From: Narthecium ossifragum
Taxonomy: Eukaryota > Streptophyta > Magnoliopsida > Dioscoreales > Nartheciaceae
NCBI GenBank assembly: GCA_963920575.1
Contig: OY986968.1
Coordinates: forward strand, 2,557,001 to 2,621,000
Direction: 5' to 3'
Length of the DNA stretch: 64,000 bases
Under the pieces are notes generated by a model that was given only the letters and a program-made list of their open reading frames with translations, ran no database searches and was not told where the DNA came from. This document shows positions 35,701-45,280 of the stretch, one piece after another. Position 1 is the stretch's first letter. Each line of letters opens with the position of its first letter. Both the position numbers and the translations under genes were made by a program.

Positions 35701-37798
35701 GGGCTAGAGAGGAAGAGTCAGTGGATACAGGCGCCGGGGATAAACAAACGGTACAAGACGTCTGTGCGCCGGTGGACCCAGTGCCTGAAGAGGAGGTCAT
35801 CGAGGACGATGGTGTCCGCACAGACGGAGTCATTGGCGAGGCACCTTCAAATGTCATCGACGTGCCGAAGGATCCAATGCCCGAGGAGAATGTCATCGAG
35901 GTACCTCCGTCTGTCAGCGAGGAGGGGGGTGTCCGCACAGATCGAGACACCGGCGATGCCCCTGCGACTGTCATCGAGGAGGGTGGTGTCCGTCACGAGG
36001 ATGCCACAGTTGAACATGTGGAAGTCGCGGGCATTAATACAACTGGTCAGGTCATTGAGGGGAAGGATGACACTGAAGGCCGCGGCGTTGGAGAAGCGAT
36101 GGAGGAGGTGTCAGTTGAGAGGTCACTCGACAGTTATGCTGAAGAAGTAGACCTTACTGGTGTGGTGCAGAGCGAGGGCGTGGAGTATTTTTCGCGCCAC
36201 GAGGTCGTGCCCGCCGTTAAAGGTGACGAGTATGCTTCGATGTCTCCACCTTCTGAGGAGTCTGCGCATGTGCACGAAGACTCCACTGTGGAAGTGGAGG
36301 TCCAGGAAAAAGACAGCTGGATCGAGATAAGTGAGCTACATGCCACTCCTGGAGCCCTTGTGGAGAAGATACAGTTGGTCGAGAAGGAATACCAGACCGC
36401 GACAAACTTGGGTCATGCAAGTGGGAATATTTCCAGGCCCATTGTCAATCAAACACCTTACCTACAAGACTCGAAGGACGTCATTAAAACCTTAAGCGAG
36501 GAGGAGAAGGATGAACTGCGCTACATCGACCAGCTGGATGACGAGTGAGATTTTCTTTCGATGCGTAGTTAAATGTTATTGTACGCGTTGTTTTGATTCA
36601 TCCTACGCGTGTTTATTCGGTGGTTTGATATGCGTTTATACTGAGTTTATATTTGTTATAAACTATGATACGCGTGTTTAGAGTTTTTTACGCGCGTCTT
36701 TATGCTTATTCATACGCGTGTTTAATTCTATTTAGATGCGATGTTTCAATTTATTACGCGTGTTTAAGGTAATAGATATGCGTGTTGTTTGTTCTCTATA
36801 CGCGTGTTTAACCTTATTTCTACTCGTGTTTAAGGTATTTTCTTATTATGTTATATGCAGAGCTACAATATTCGCCCATAGTATGGGATACTGTACGAGG
36901 GGGCAATTGATGGCTGTCATAAACAACCAGAGCTTAGAAGGGGACCTCATTGACGCCATCCAAGTAATTTTTTCTGTCCACCCGATTCTCGCAGAGGGGG
37001 GTCGACGCTGTTTTTTCTCAAGCACCCGCCTTCATGTAAGTGGATTCGAATAGTTTTGAGGGTCACAGACTGAAGTATTTCACACTAGTTACTGATTAAC
37101 TATTGTTACTGCAGGCCGCAATTGTTCATGACCGTCATTCCCTCCGTGACTCACTCCTACATGGTGCCAATACCTTTTCTTCACTGCCGAGTGTTAATGT
37201 GTGGTTCATCCCACTGCACTCTGGCTTTCACTGGCACTTGCTTGCAGTTGACCTCAAAGAAGGGATTTGTCGGCAATACACCTCGTCGTGGTCTCCCAGT
37301 GACGAAGAAGAAGCGGAGTACATGGCAAAATGGGTTGGGCGGGCACTGCAGACTTGGGTACCAGAGCTGTATGCTAGAGGGATGCAAGGATCTGGGTGGT
37401 CTTACGTGCGGGAGCAAGCCATACCCAGTCAACGTGGATCGTAAGCTTTCTTTCAGTACATAATCTTTTTGTGCACTCCACCACGCACACTATACTGAAT
37501 ACCCTTTCACACTTTCTATTTTGTCAACAGCCTCGACTGCGGAGTATTTGTCCTGAAGTATGAGGAGCAGTTACAAATTTCAAACAACTGGGAAATAAGC
37601 GGCTTCGGTCAGGGGGATATGCATTTGCTTCGGGGACAGTTGACCCTTCTAATGGTGAGAAATCGAAGACAACACATGCAATTACCCACTGTTCCGAGCA
37701 TATTACATGGACCACTCAGGGACAAAGAGACCGGCCGGAAGCGCCGTAGGACAGCCAGCCGGGCGGTGCGATCAAGAACAGCGAAGAAGAAGAAATAG
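32734..37798 (+). CDS. ULP1-type cysteine protease of Mutator-like element
   Basis: Transposon-borne protein, 1134 residues in seven exons: 32734-32848, 33553-34394, 34487-34693, 35073-36544, 36861-37035, 37115-37440 and 37531-37798. Phases agree throughout. The N-terminus is Lys-rich, nuclear-signal-like. Exon 2 has the conserved plant mobile-protein region (LDHMMRNYNGGLRFTVQG, ILGLPMGG). Exon 4 begins with a coiled coil (LTRRIVAQDDAVRTMNIQ) and continues as a long acidic, Val/Glu-rich linker. Exons 5-7 form the ULP1 C48 peptidase: DAIQ, then His in FHWHLLAVDL, Gln in PSQRGS and Cys in LDCGVFVLKYEE. The Asp normally following the His segment (Y-D-S) reads Y-T-S here (RQYTSSW), so one member of the triad appears replaced. 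It ends in a basic tail (RRTASRAVRSRTAKKKK). In this TE family the role of ULP1 is unsettled. Confidence 0.85.
33010..33535 (+). repeat. TACGCGT-motif field, ULP1 intron 1
   Basis: About 20 variants of TTATACGCGTACTT or TTATACGCGCTATT occur at intervals of about 20-30 bp, filling the intron between 32848 and 33553. Motif orientation is sense to the ULP1 gene. Confidence 0.9.
34740..35045 (+). repeat. TACGCGT-motif field, ULP1 intron 3
   Basis: About a dozen variants of ATACGCGTGTTTA/ATACTCGTGTTTA occur in the intron between 34693 and 35073, again sense to the gene. Confidence 0.88.
36545..36860 (+). repeat. TACGCGT-motif field, ULP1 intron 4
   Basis: About eleven copies of TACGCGTGTTTA-like units fill the intron between 36544 and 36861, sense to the gene. 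Confidence 0.88.
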
Positions 37799-38285
37799 GC
37801 CGTGTTTACTGTGACTTGTCATGTGACTTTTCATGCGTTTATATAATTGCACTTTGGATTTGTACCCTTATGATACTCCTTTATATGCCCATTCATACGC
37901 GCCTCTATTCAGTTCATACGCATGTTTAACCCCATTTGTATGTGTTCTTATATGCGTTTATTTGCGTGTTTGGTCTCATCCTGTGCGTCTTTAGGTGCTT
38001 GGATACGCGTGTTTAACCCCAAGTGTACGTGTTCTTATATGCGTTTATATGCGTGTTTTGTCTCATCCTGTGTGTCTTTATGTGTTTTTATACGCGTGTT
38101 TAACCCCAAGTGTACGTGTTCTTATATGCGTTTATATGCGTGTTTTGTCTCATCCTGTGCGTCTTTATGTGTTTTTATACGCGTGTTTAACCCCAAGTGT
38201 ACGTGTTCTTATATGCGTTTATATGCGTGTTTTGTCTCATCCTGTGCGTCTTTATTGGTAATATATACGCGCGTCTACAGCTATT
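37799..38285 (+). repeat. TACGCGT-motif field with 86-bp tandem repeat
   Basis: The spacer after the ULP1 stop is made of the same motif (TACGCGTGTTTAACCCCA). From about 37922 to 38262 it is organised as a tandem repeat with a period of about 86 bp (GTTTAACCCC at 38011, 38098 and 38184). Open frames here (MRVLSHPV repeats) arise from the repeat and are not genes. Confidence 0.9.
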
Positions 38286-38419
38286 ATCGCAGTACAAGCA
38301 CAGTTCAACTCATTCGAATATTACACTTGTACTAACACTATACTCTTGCACAAGTTTCTTCATACAAGCCAGGAGCAAGTTTCAAGTACAAAATATTAAA
38401 CAAAACAGTTTTTCACCGT

Positions 38420-41400
38420 TCATAAGTGTAGTTCTGTTGCCGCAATAGGGTCTCGAACAGGGTTTGTGTTCATTCGCGTAGTGGGTTGTGTTCTACATGT
38501 CCTTTTGTTATGTCCAAGAAGCCGATATTTAGTACATCTACGTGTTGGACGCGAATGTGCCTCACCTTGCGACGGCAGCCTTCGCTTTCTTCTCTTTCCT
38601 TTCTTCGGCCCACAGATCGGTGGATAGACAATCGGGTCTTCTTCCATCCCTTTCGGCCAAAATTCTTGAGATGCAGTTGGGAATATAAAGCCGTTGTATG
38701 TAGATCTATATTTTTCAGTTGTGAACCAAGGCTCGCAATAGTCATATTCTGACAACCCGGTGAACATTAATGCAGCACAAGCATGCTGACATGGTATGCC
38801 ATGCACGTCCCATTCCCTGCACGAACACCTTTTCAAGGTAATGTTGACGGCGTAATATGATTCACCATATTGGACCTGGAAGTGGTCCTGACTCGACTGA
38901 TCGACGGTCATGTGCCGTCCTTTCTCCTTGGCTACGTTAAGCTCCTTCTCAGCCCATGGGGTAAGAGTAGTTTCAAGACGGAGAGCTTCCTGTATTCTCA
39001 TCCAAAAATAAGAACCCACCTTCCGGCGCGTTGACTCCATCATATATTGGATAGGATATGCCTTCGCTTCCTTCAACACTCCGTTGAAACTCTCGACCAT
39101 GTTCGTTGATAACATTTTGTATCTTCGACCTGGGAAGCAGTGGGTTGCCCATTTTTCTTTCGGAATTTCCATGACGTACTGGTACTGCTCCGGATACAAC
39201 TCCTTCATGGTGTCCATGGCCCGTTTGAAATGCACCTCAGTGTACGCTCTCGCAGCCGCCCAGAACAGGTTGTATGGTGCTGATCTCCTTCCTGCATTCA
39301 CCAGATTACGCGACAAGTGCACCATGCAAAACCCATGGTGCGCTTCCGGGAACACATCCTCCACGGCCTTCAGTATCCCTTTGTGCCAGTCAGATATTAT
39401 AGTCAACTTCTCAAACAGACTAATACATGTGCGGAGGCGTGAGAGAAACCATGTCCACGACTCCGCCGTCTCTTTGTCTGCAACGCCAAAAGCCACAGGA
39501 ATTATGTGATTATTGCCATCTACCCCAATTGTAGTAAAAATTGTCCCCGGATACTTGCCAGTGACAAATGTGGCATCTATACCAAGAATTGGCCGCATGT
39601 AGTTTTTGTAGGCATGGATGCATGCGCCGAAGGCCCAGTATATGCGTAGGAAACGGTTCTCGCAGTCTAACTGAAGTGCCGTCACTGTGATCGGGTCTCT
39701 CATCATCAACTCCCGCATGTAGGGTCTCAACAAAGTGTAGGAACGCTCGAATGTTCCACGGACCTGTTTGCATGAGAAACATAATTACAGGAAAATTCAT
39801 GCGCAGCCCAAAACGAAGAATAACATGGGTTCCGCTCTCACCTGGGAGAGAACTCTCTGCTTGGCACGGTACGCCTTCCAGTACGACACCTTCGCGCCGT
39901 ATCTTTTCAAAATATCGATTACAATCATCTTCACAGTGTATTTATCATTTGATGCCACCTGCTCTTTCACCTCTTCAGCGACAAAAGAGCATGTCAGTTG
40001 CTTGTGGCAATGACTGATCATTGGCTTGTTACATGTGTGGTCCTTGACAAATTTCCTTATCCGAAAAGTGGGAATACAGGGCACCTTCCTAGCAATCACC
40101 TTCCAATGACAGTTTGTTTCCACACAACGCACTAGAACCTTCCGTTCAGTACATTTTTTCGTTATATACTCGAAACGGCGCGTGATTGCGTATCGTGCGA
40201 GTGCAAGTCTCAGTTCCTTCTTATCCGGAAAGGACTGACCGACAAATGGTTCCGGCGCGTTTATAAAGAAATTTTCTTGAGCTTCAGGCGTTTCGAAATT
40301 GAGGATGTACTCGTCTTTCCCGTCTTCAACTGGCTCCCAAACGGGCATTTCATGTTCTTCGTAATCAGGATCCCAATCATCACCAAAATATATTTCATCG
40401 TATGTGTTATGCGTGTCCACACCGGGTCGAGTGAAAGGCCTGTGTACAGCAATGATTACACGATTAAAACTGACGAAGTCACATACCTGGCTATGACTAT
40501 ATGCGCGCAAGAACCACATTAAGTACACGTAGGAACTGTATTAAGGACGCGTAGGACCTATATTAAGGACGTGCAAGAACTAGACTAAGTACGAGTAGGA
40601 GCTATATTAAGTACGCGCAATAACTACATTAAGTACGCGTATAAAATACATTAAGTACGCGTAGGAACTACATTAAGTACGCGTAATAACTACATTAAGT
40701 GCGCGTAAGAAAGTGTGAGCGGGTTAATTTTTACCCTTCCTCCTCCGGTGTTAGGGCATAGAGCAATATCTCAGGACACGTAAGAACTACACTAAGTACG
40801 AGTAGGAGCTATATTAAGTACGTCCAACAACTACATTAAGTACGCGTAATAACTACCATATGTAAGCGTAAGAAATACATTAAGTACGCGTAAGAAGTAC
40901 ATTAAGTGCGCGCGGGTTAACTTTTTTACCCTTCCGCCTCCGGTGTCAGGGCATTGAGCGACATCTCCTCCACCACATCCTTATTATTTTCGAGTTCTTC
41001 CCTTGGTACCACGAGAGGGACGTTCAGATCAATGTCGCCCAAAGAACAGGCAGTAGGTGCCGTCTCGAGAAATGTATCGCTATCACAACTGAGGCATTGT
41101 AGGGAAGCATTAGAACACATGACGAAGCCACTACTATTGACTACAAGAATTTTCGCTAGCATACCTTGTATTGTCTGCTTCTTGTAGGGCGGCGAACACT
41201 CTGATGGGTGGGCAAGATGGCCGGCCGAGGAGACGGAAGAGCCGGGCCAAGTCTCTGTCGTTTTCTAAACGTATGAATGGACTATATGGGTCGTTGGGCT
41301 GCTCGAAGCTGATGAACAACTCGGCATTGGCTGGAGATAGGTCACAAAGCATATAGAAGCGAGTCTTCAGCTGCGTATAAGATAAGTCGGAAGAGAACTC

Positions 41401-41517
41401 CTCGAGCCGACTTGACCCACCACGGTAATATAGAAGACCTTCGTCGTATACAACATCTCCATTGAAATGACATAGTAGCTGAACGCTCCTCATCTCAGAC
41501 CATACGATGAAGGCCAC
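38420..41517 (-). CDS. mudrA-like: MuDR-type transposase of Mutator-like element
   Basis: Predicted 832-residue transposase in four exons: 41165-41517, 40930-41133, 39842-40439 and 38420-39763. Phases agree and the total is divisible by three. The N-terminal exon has the ubiquitin-fold-like region usual in plant MULE transposases (FNGDVVYDEG...RLENDRDLARLF). Exon 3 has the MuDR DNA-binding region (VGQSFPDKKELRLALARYAI, CHWKVIAR, FVKDHTC). Exon 4 has the DDE core (LGIDATFV, IISDWHKGI, HHGFCMVHLSRN, STNMVESFNGV) and a SWIM zinc finger (CSCREWDVHGIPCQHACAAL). The C-terminal CCHC knuckle reads CTKYRLLGHNKRTC, with Tyr replacing the second Cys. The first two splice junctions, around 40930-41165, are the least certain. 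It converges with the ULP1 gene; both lie within the same TIRs. Confidence 0.85.
40505..40918 (-). repeat. TACGCGT-motif field, transposase intron
   Basis: Plus strand shows about fifteen units of ACATTAAGTACGCGTAAGAA. Read on the minus strand this is TACGCGTACTTAATGTAG, so the motif is sense to the transposase gene. Within it, 40728-40775 is a second copy of the 3' end of the neighbouring exon and its donor (compare 40920-40965). Confidence 0.88.
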
Positions 41518-41789
41518 TCATCCACCGTACGGGCCTAGATGCAAAGTGGTGATAGAACTGGAGGTATCTCCTCGGACTTGGCTTGCGGCTATGAAATATG
41601 GAGGAAGAATTGAGAAGAGGAGATAGAGAGGAAGCAATAGTGGCGGGAAGAACTATGGCAGGAGAGCAGTTCGCTAGCGGGAGAAAGACCTCCGGCGAGC
41701 ACCTTCGGCACTGAGGTGACGGCGTATTCTACTATTTTTTTCCCGGTTTGAATTCAAAATGTGGCTAATGGGTAATGATCGCATCTTCT

Positions 41790-41987
41790 GTTTAACCGGG
41801 AAGTTCATATTATAACATACATGCCCAGCCAGGTCATGTGGCTGGGCATGGCATGTATGTGGGCATGGGTAAGTGAGGGGTAAGATCGGGTTTTCCATGG
41901 CCAAGGGGTATTAACATGCAAAAAAACAGGGCAAAGGTATTAAACCGGCAAAAGCAAAGTTTAGGGGTACTAAAATGCAAAAAATTC
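41790..41987 (-). repeat. Right TIR of the Mutator-like element
   Basis: Inverted partner of 32268-32468 (TAGGGGTACTAAAATGCAAA at the outer end). The transposase start codon at 41517 lies about 270 bp inside, mirroring the left end. Confidence 0.9.
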
Positions 41988-41996
41988 TTGGAACAT

Positions 41997-43500
41997 GTGT
42001 GGGTACACATATATATACATGCATGCTTATATACGAATAGAAGTAAGACCGTGCACTATAACCTGAGAAAAACGCAAAGAAGGGGCTATGCATGTCAACG
42101 TCTCCGAGTGGGTCTCAAGTTCGCTCAGTCCCGTTTGGTTTGGGATCAAGTGGAATAGGGATAAGAAGATCAGGGGTAAAAAAGTGGAGATAAGAAATGG
42201 GGTAGACTTAACCCACTTTTATTGTAAAATGGGTCGACGTTGAACTTGAGAATTACAGAAGTCTCCAATCTTTGGCATCGGATGGGAAGGATGAGGGGTC
42301 AGATGGGAAGGTGAAGGAAAGAGGAAAGGTAAGATTGAGAAAGAAAAGCAGGGGCTTAAGAGAGGAGAAGACCGGTGGGGATCGACGACGATCAACTCAT
42401 CGTAGAGCATCAAGGAGGGATGGGAGGTCGACCTAGCTAATCGCATAGCGTCGAGAAGGGTTGGGAGGTCAATGACGGTTAACTCACGTCGAGCGTAGAG
42501 GAGGGATGAGAGCGTCGATGGGAGCGCCAAGCATGGGAATGTTGCTGGGAGCGCCGATCTTCGAGGAGGGTCAATGGTTATTTTATTATATATGCCATGC
42601 CATGTCATGTGATATGATGGATCGGCGTACATGGATCAGGGTTATTTTGGTCTTTTAAGTGGCCTAAGGGTATCAAGATGCAAAAAACATAGCTAGAGGT
42701 ATTGTTTTGCAAAATGTGAATATTAGGGGCATTGATTGGCAAAAAAATTAACATACCATGCAGTTCATCTCCACAGTGCTAGTTCTCATCGCTTCTGTCT
42801 ATCCTGATCGATCAAATTCGATCTGTACTCCTTCGACGAGCTCGTGGCCGAGCTCTGTTCCAGTCACCTCGCCGACGGTGAACTAATCCAAGAAAGCTTC
42901 TCTTATATATAAAAATAAATGGCGCTCGCTTCTCGTCCCTCGTCTCCTCCTTGGTATCCTGTAGATCTATCTAATCATCGTGAACTGCTGCAACATTGTT
43001 TCCGGCGTCACGGTGGGAGCTCGACCCCAAGAACGCGGCCTCGCTTATCATGGGTTCATCGATACCCTAGCTAGGGTCATTCATAGCTATCCATAGACTA
43101 GCTGTCAATTTGAGAGCATTTTAATCTCTTATCTATTTCAATTGTCTTTCATTCTCCTCTCCATCTATCTATTTGCTTGACTAATCAACGGCTGGTGCTT
43201 CCGTTGACTTTTCTACATTTGAAAGAAAAGAAAAGAAAAATTTGACCAGCTCGCTTTTCTAACGTCACTCAGCCTATTTTCGCGAAATTTGACGGTCGAA
43301 ACTATATAACGCCTGGTCTAATGCGATACACATGTGGATTCATCTAATGCGATACACATGTGGATTCATGGGCGTTGTCTTCGGAGTTTTAATTGTCACT
43401 GGTGACGAATGCAAGCCAGAAAAGGACATCAGAAGAGGAAGGGAGGCGTACGTGGTCTTTATATGAGTCGTGATTAGTGCACACGCACACGTGGCATGTG
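41997..43500. other. Region with relict MULE end and GC-rich pieces
   Basis: 42640-42730 (GGCCTAAGGGTATCAAGATG, ATTAGGGGCATTGATTGGC) is a diverged copy of the right TIR of the large element. 42129-42160 (CCCGTTTGGTTTGGGATC) looks like one end of a MITE of the 27833 type. Near 42820-42910 a plus frame (FDELVAELCSSHLADGE) may be a gene fragment. 43321-43370 has a 23-26 bp tandem duplication (GCGATACACATGTGGATTCA). No complete gene is seen. Confidence 0.5.
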
Positions 43501-43514
43501 TATCTCACATTACC

Positions 43515-43755
43515 GATTCTGAGTACATGTTTATCGATATGTTTATCGATAGTGGTCTACCGATAGGCATGTACAACCTATCGGTACCCAACTACCGATA
43601 GGTTCAATATCGATTCATATACATGTCTATCGGTAGTGGGATACCGATAGACATGTACAACCTATCAGTAGTGGGGTACCGATAGGTTCTACATGCCTAT
43701 CGGTATCCCACTACCGATACACACTATCGATAGTCTACTACCGATAGTGTGAAAT
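43515..43755. repeat. Inverted-repeat array of CTATCGGTA
   Basis: About a dozen copies of CTATCGGTA, its complement TACCGATAG and near variants alternate over 240 bp. Several pairs form strong hairpins, for example ACATGTCTATCGGTA with TACCGATAGACATGT around GTGGGA (about 43620-43655). Similar strings flank the array (GTGGCATGTGTAT and GGGCATGTGTATA). Confidence 0.9.
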
Positions 43756-44406
43756 GCACCTTTCACATGGGCATGTGTATAAATCATTTCTGATTATAAA
43801 TTACAAGAGTGCCCGTAGACGATCATTTCCTTTCCACGAGGGAGGGGATCGATCGAGAGGTTGGTGCGGACGGCGGTCGTGGAGAGGAATCCCGCCTCCA
43901 TTCCTGAATCACTCGGTATATAAACACGCACCAATGAAACGACTCTTAACCATAATATATAAAAGAGTTTTATTTACAAACAAACCCGATCTTTATTCAT
44001 CTTATCGTAATAATATAATGTACATAATGCCACAATTACAGGTGAGTTACTTAACCAGACGAAAGGTTGATGGAAATGCATTTTTGCTGGTATAATATGA
44101 TAAAACGAAAAAAAAAATACAGTGTGTTTTTTTTTAAATTCGAAAGATTTTAAGGGATGTTTTGTAATCTTGAAAGATTTGAGGGATACATTCAATTGAC
44201 CCGGCCCAATTATCTTTTGGGGCGCTTGATCTTTAGATACTAGTTTTGGATTCATTCAAATAGATGGTGGGTATCTAAGAAATTTCATCTATGAGATTTT
44301 GTATAGGGACAATTACATATTGGGTGCGTTTAAACGATGATTGTTTCTAAATATTGAAACTCACATGTACCATCGATGATTGTTTCTATCTTTCTAATCT
44401 TTCAAT

Positions 44407-44738
44407 GTCAAGCATATGCCAGCTGCTCCAGAGGTTTGGCAATGCCAACAAAAACTCCTTGATGCTATCCATCTCTTGAATGGTTCCAGGCTTTGGCCAG
44501 CTGACCTCAACAATTTAGCTAGGGAAATATGGCTGGAGGCCCTCACCTTCGATTCTGTCCTGTTTTTTTACCTTCCTATATCATGTAACGTAGATGCTGA
44601 CTCTGTCGTCCGATTTTGTCGTCGGTCCAAGACGCCGCTGGTTGAGTCCAGCGCTGATGGTGGGGACCTACTGGATGGGTTACTGTAATACTTAGTTTTG
44701 TTAGCCTTCGGGCTCATCTAATAAAAAAAAAAAAAAAA
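44407..44738 (+). mobile_element. 5'-truncated LINE, RNase H end with poly-A
   Basis: Plus frame contains SRLWPADLNNLAREIWLEAL and FDSVLFFYLPISCNVDADSV, the C-terminal half of a LINE RNase H. A stop, TTAGCCTTCGGGCTCATCTA and an A-run (44724-44738) follow. It belongs to the same type as 1286-1583 and 50637-51577. Confidence 0.75.
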
Positions 44739-44879
44739 TGCCAACAAAAACTTGCAATATGCAAACATTACTTCAATAATTAGGTTTGGTGGCATTAAGA
44801 TAGCAGGTAAGCTATTAACATCTAGTTTGGCCTTATCTATCAACTCATCTCTCCATCCATGTTTTGTGTGTGCATGCTC

Positions 44880-44881
<2 letters not shown>

Positions 44882-44934
<53 letters not shown>

Positions 44935-44953
44935 TGGGGGGGGGCGGGGGGGT
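44882..44953 (+). repeat. GA microsatellite and G-runs
   Basis: About 20 GA units run directly into G9-10/G9/G7 tracts separated by single T or C. The G tracts fit a G-quadruplex-forming sequence about 330 bp upstream of the next GT61 start codon. Confidence 0.95.
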
Positions 44954-45280
44954 ATTTTTTCTTAAGATAAGTCTACTACCTTAATAGACAAAGCCAACTA
45001 GACACTACACATGGGACCTACTCATCTGACCTTATGCAACTTACATGTAGACAATAGCAATATAGCATTCTTGATCCAACTAAGCAAACATGAATGATCA
45101 TTGCAAAGCAATCTCTTTTTTGTTACAACCACTGCAAGCATGTTACCTCCATCTATCCTCTTAAGATTCAAAACTACCCAGAATATAGCCTTCAAAAATG
45201 ATCATAGAGACATGCAGGAGAGGATGGATGAAATAGGAACAAAAGAGAGATAACCTGAGAAACACAAGGAGAGGCGGAGG

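Larger units (their letters stand above)
32268..41987. mobile_element. Autonomous-looking Mutator-like element with ULP1 gene
   Basis: A 9720-bp element with TIRs of about 200 bp and a 7/9 target duplication (CTGCAACAT at 32259-32267, TTGGAACAT at 41988-41996). It carries two convergent genes, a ULP1-protease gene on plus and a MuDR-type transposase on minus. This is the layout known from Kaonashi/CUMULE-type plant MULEs. Both genes can be spliced into full open frames, so the copy may be young. The spacers and most introns are filled with a TACGCGT-like motif. Confidence 0.9.

Noticed and set aside
36964..36994. A 31-base intron in the ULP1 gene (GT...AG at 36964-36994)
   Set aside because: Reading straight through keeps the frame that joins to the catalytic exon, while splicing it breaks the frame. 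It is also too short for a plant intron.
33010..38285. The TACGCGT field as a CRISPR-like array
   Set aside because: Units are degenerate, spacing is irregular, and the setting is an intron of a plant transposon gene. It has no fixed repeat-spacer structure.
37922..38335. Frames of 88-137 codons with MRVLSHPV/YACLTPSV repeats
   Set aside because: They translate the 86-bp tandem repeat in the MULE spacer and lie downstream of the ULP1 stop.
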